From: Gammaproteobacteria bacterium
GTDB lineage: Bacteria > Pseudomonadota > Gammaproteobacteria > Thiomicrospirales > Thiomicrospiraceae
NCBI GenBank assembly: GCA_013153955.1
Contig: JAADDM010000110.1
Location: 1 to 6,515 of the forward strand
Reading direction: 5' to 3'
DNA length: 6,515 nt
Shown: positions 5,624 to 6,515 of the stretch, piece by piece
Layout: each line of letters starts with the position of its first letter
Numbering within the stretch: the first letter of the stretch is position 1
Made by a program: the position numbers and the translations under genes
Notes under the pieces: generated by a model
Told to the model about the DNA's origin: nothing
What the model saw: the letters and a program-made list of their open reading frames with translations, nothing else
Databases searched by the model: none

Positions 5624-6292
5624 ATGAAGAGTATTTTGGGATTAATACAACGTGATTTACTGCTCGCTTACCGCCGAAGAGGCGAAGCGACCAATGCGAT
5701 TATCTTCTTTGGCTTAGTCGTACTGCTGTTTCCGATAGGAATCGGCGCATCTGAAAGACTCTTGACCGAAGTTGCACCAGGCCTTATCTGGATTGCAGCC
5801 CTTCTCGCCACCATGCTTTCGCTGGACGACCTATTCAAAGAAGATTTTCAGGATGGCACATTAGAGCAGTGGACCCTTAGCCCGCACTCACTGGTAAGCT
5901 TTGCTTGGGCACGGTTGATCTCCCACTGGATAATCACCTCTGTCCCCCTTATTTTAATCTCGCCGCTCTTTGCCATGACCCTTAACCTACCGGCAGAGGC
6001 GATTGGCGTATTGGTTTTAAGCTTACTGCTGGGCACGCCGCTATTGATTTTTGTTGGCGGCATTGGCGTCGCCTTAACTACCGGGCTGAAGAAAAGCAGT
6101 ATGTTACTGCCTCTCCTCATTCTCCCTTTTTACATTCCTGTGCTTATTTTTGGTGCCAGCGCCGTTGAAGTGACGGCTGCAGGCTGGTCACCCGCAGGAC
6201 AACTTTACATACTAGGGGGCTTATTTGTACTGGGCATTACGCTCGCCCCCTTCGCCGTCGCATCCGCATTAAAGGTCAGTGTTTCACAATGA
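5624..6292 (+). CDS. ccmB: Haem-exporter permease CcmB (cytochrome c maturation)
   Basis: CcmB is the inner-membrane partner of CcmA in the ABC complex that releases holo-CcmE. The 222-residue protein matches the family size (E. coli 220). It shows about six hydrophobic segments: roughly 22-42, 50-66, 98-120, 126-150, 158-180 and 192-214. The cytoplasmic loop after segment 2 contains DDLFKEDFQDGTLEQW (68-83), and GTP at 137-139 precedes a glycine-rich turn GGIGVAL (145-151). Both are typical of CcmB. The N-terminus carries a positive cluster, AYRRRGE (15-21), in line with a cytoplasmic start. It follows ccmA by 2 bases and its TGA overlaps the ccmC ATG in ATGA, which suggests coupled translation. 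Confidence 0.95.
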   Translation: MKSILGLIQRDLLLAYRRRGEATNAIIFFGLVVLLFPIGIGASERLLTEVAPGLIWIAALLATMLSLDDLFKEDFQDGTLEQWTLSPHSLVSFAWARLISHWIITSVPLILISPLFAMTLNLPAEAIGVLVLSLLLGTPLLIFVGGIGVALTTGLKKSSMLLPLLILPFYIPVLIFGASAVEVTAAGWSPAGQLYILGGLFVLGITLAPFAVASALKVSVSQ

Positions 6293-6515
6293 ATATTCTC
6301 ATTAAATGGTACTATCGCTTAGGCGCTCCACTTTGGTTCTATCCGCTTGCAGGCAAACTAATTCCTTGGGTTGCAGCCCTATTTTTACTGCTGATTATTC
6401 CCGGCCTGTATACAGGCCTATTTACCGCGCCAGCAGATTATCAGCAGGGGGACTCATTTAGAATCATGTATGTCCACGTGCCTGCCGCTTGGATGTCGAT
6501 GTTTATCTATTTTGC
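6289..6515 (+). CDS. ccmC: Haem-handling protein CcmC, 3'-truncated by the window edge
   Basis: CcmC delivers haem to the chaperone CcmE at the outer face of the inner membrane. Only the first 75 codons are present, out of about 240-250 for the family. A transmembrane segment spans roughly residues 25-45. It is followed by the diagnostic APADYQQGDSFRIMYVHVPAAW (47-68, close to the E. coli CcmC sequence). H63 in YVHVPAA corresponds to the first of the two conserved periplasmic haem-ligand histidines. The WWD domain and second histidine lie beyond the window. The ATG overlaps the ccmB stop. The presence of CcmC next to CcmAB supports a complete ccm operon continuing downstream, with ccmD and ccmE expected next. 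Confidence 0.95.
   Translation, partial: MNILIKWYYRLGAPLWFYPLAGKLIPWVAALFLLLIIPGLYTGLFTAPADYQQGDSFRIMYVHVPAAWMSMFIYF

Noticed and set aside
5848..6120. Minus-strand open frame within ccmB
   Set aside because: It is antisense to a conserved membrane protein and has no ribosome binding site or motif of its own. The same applies to the other minus-strand frames at 2031-2213, 3084-3305, 3498-3716, 4982-5182 and 5249-5497.
1..6515. A new multi-gene system, mobile element, CRISPR array or RNA gene
   Set aside because: All larger frames are conserved housekeeping or respiratory genes. I saw no direct repeat arrays, transposase motifs, tRNA-like folds or attachment sites.

Overview
This window reads as ordinary chromosomal DNA from a gammaproteobacterium. 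Every recognisable gene is on the + strand. The combination of dusB-fis, a PurH and PurD pair, a ComFB-like small protein and a System I cytochrome c maturation (ccm) cluster fits sulfur-oxidising lineages of the Thiomicrospira/Hydrogenovibrio type. That placement is recalled gene-order knowledge plus inference, and no database search was run. There are no tRNA or rRNA genes, insertion sequences, CRISPR arrays or integrase genes, and nothing suggests recent transfer.

Layout. (1) Positions 1-1131: the 3' part of dusB (tRNA-dihydrouridine synthase; its 5' end lies before the window), then fis (nucleoid protein). A G+C-rich hairpin sits between them. (2) Positions 1132-1347: a gap holding a near-perfect palindrome with 16-bp arms and a second small hairpin, which together form a long upstream region for purH. 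(3) Positions 1348-4386: purH and purD, two enzymes of IMP synthesis, 192 bases apart rather than tightly coupled. A strong rho-independent terminator follows purD. (4) Positions 4553-4834: a small gene for a ComFB-domain protein with a lysine-rich tail, standing alone between two transcription units. (5) Positions 4835-5003: an intergenic region with an A+T-rich hairpin and a run of nine C just upstream of a possible extended -10 element. (6) Positions 5004-6515: ccmA, ccmB and the first 75 codons of ccmC, tightly packed (2-base gap, then an ATGA overlap). This is the start of a haem-handling operon for cytochrome c biogenesis.

How the genes work together. PurH (last two steps to IMP) and PurD (second step) serve the same pathway. 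DusB and Fis are a classic pair in which the tRNA-modification gene precedes the nucleoid-protein gene. CcmA and CcmB form the ABC complex that, with CcmC, loads and releases haem on the chaperone CcmE, whose gene should follow outside the window. ComFB has no evident functional link to its neighbours.

I see no convincing undescribed multi-gene system here. The points most worth a second look are non-coding: the C9 tract in the probable ccmA promoter, the palindrome after fis, and the competing hairpins after comFB. The ComFB-like protein itself is also worth checking, since the family has been linked to cyclic-di-GMP binding in other bacteria.
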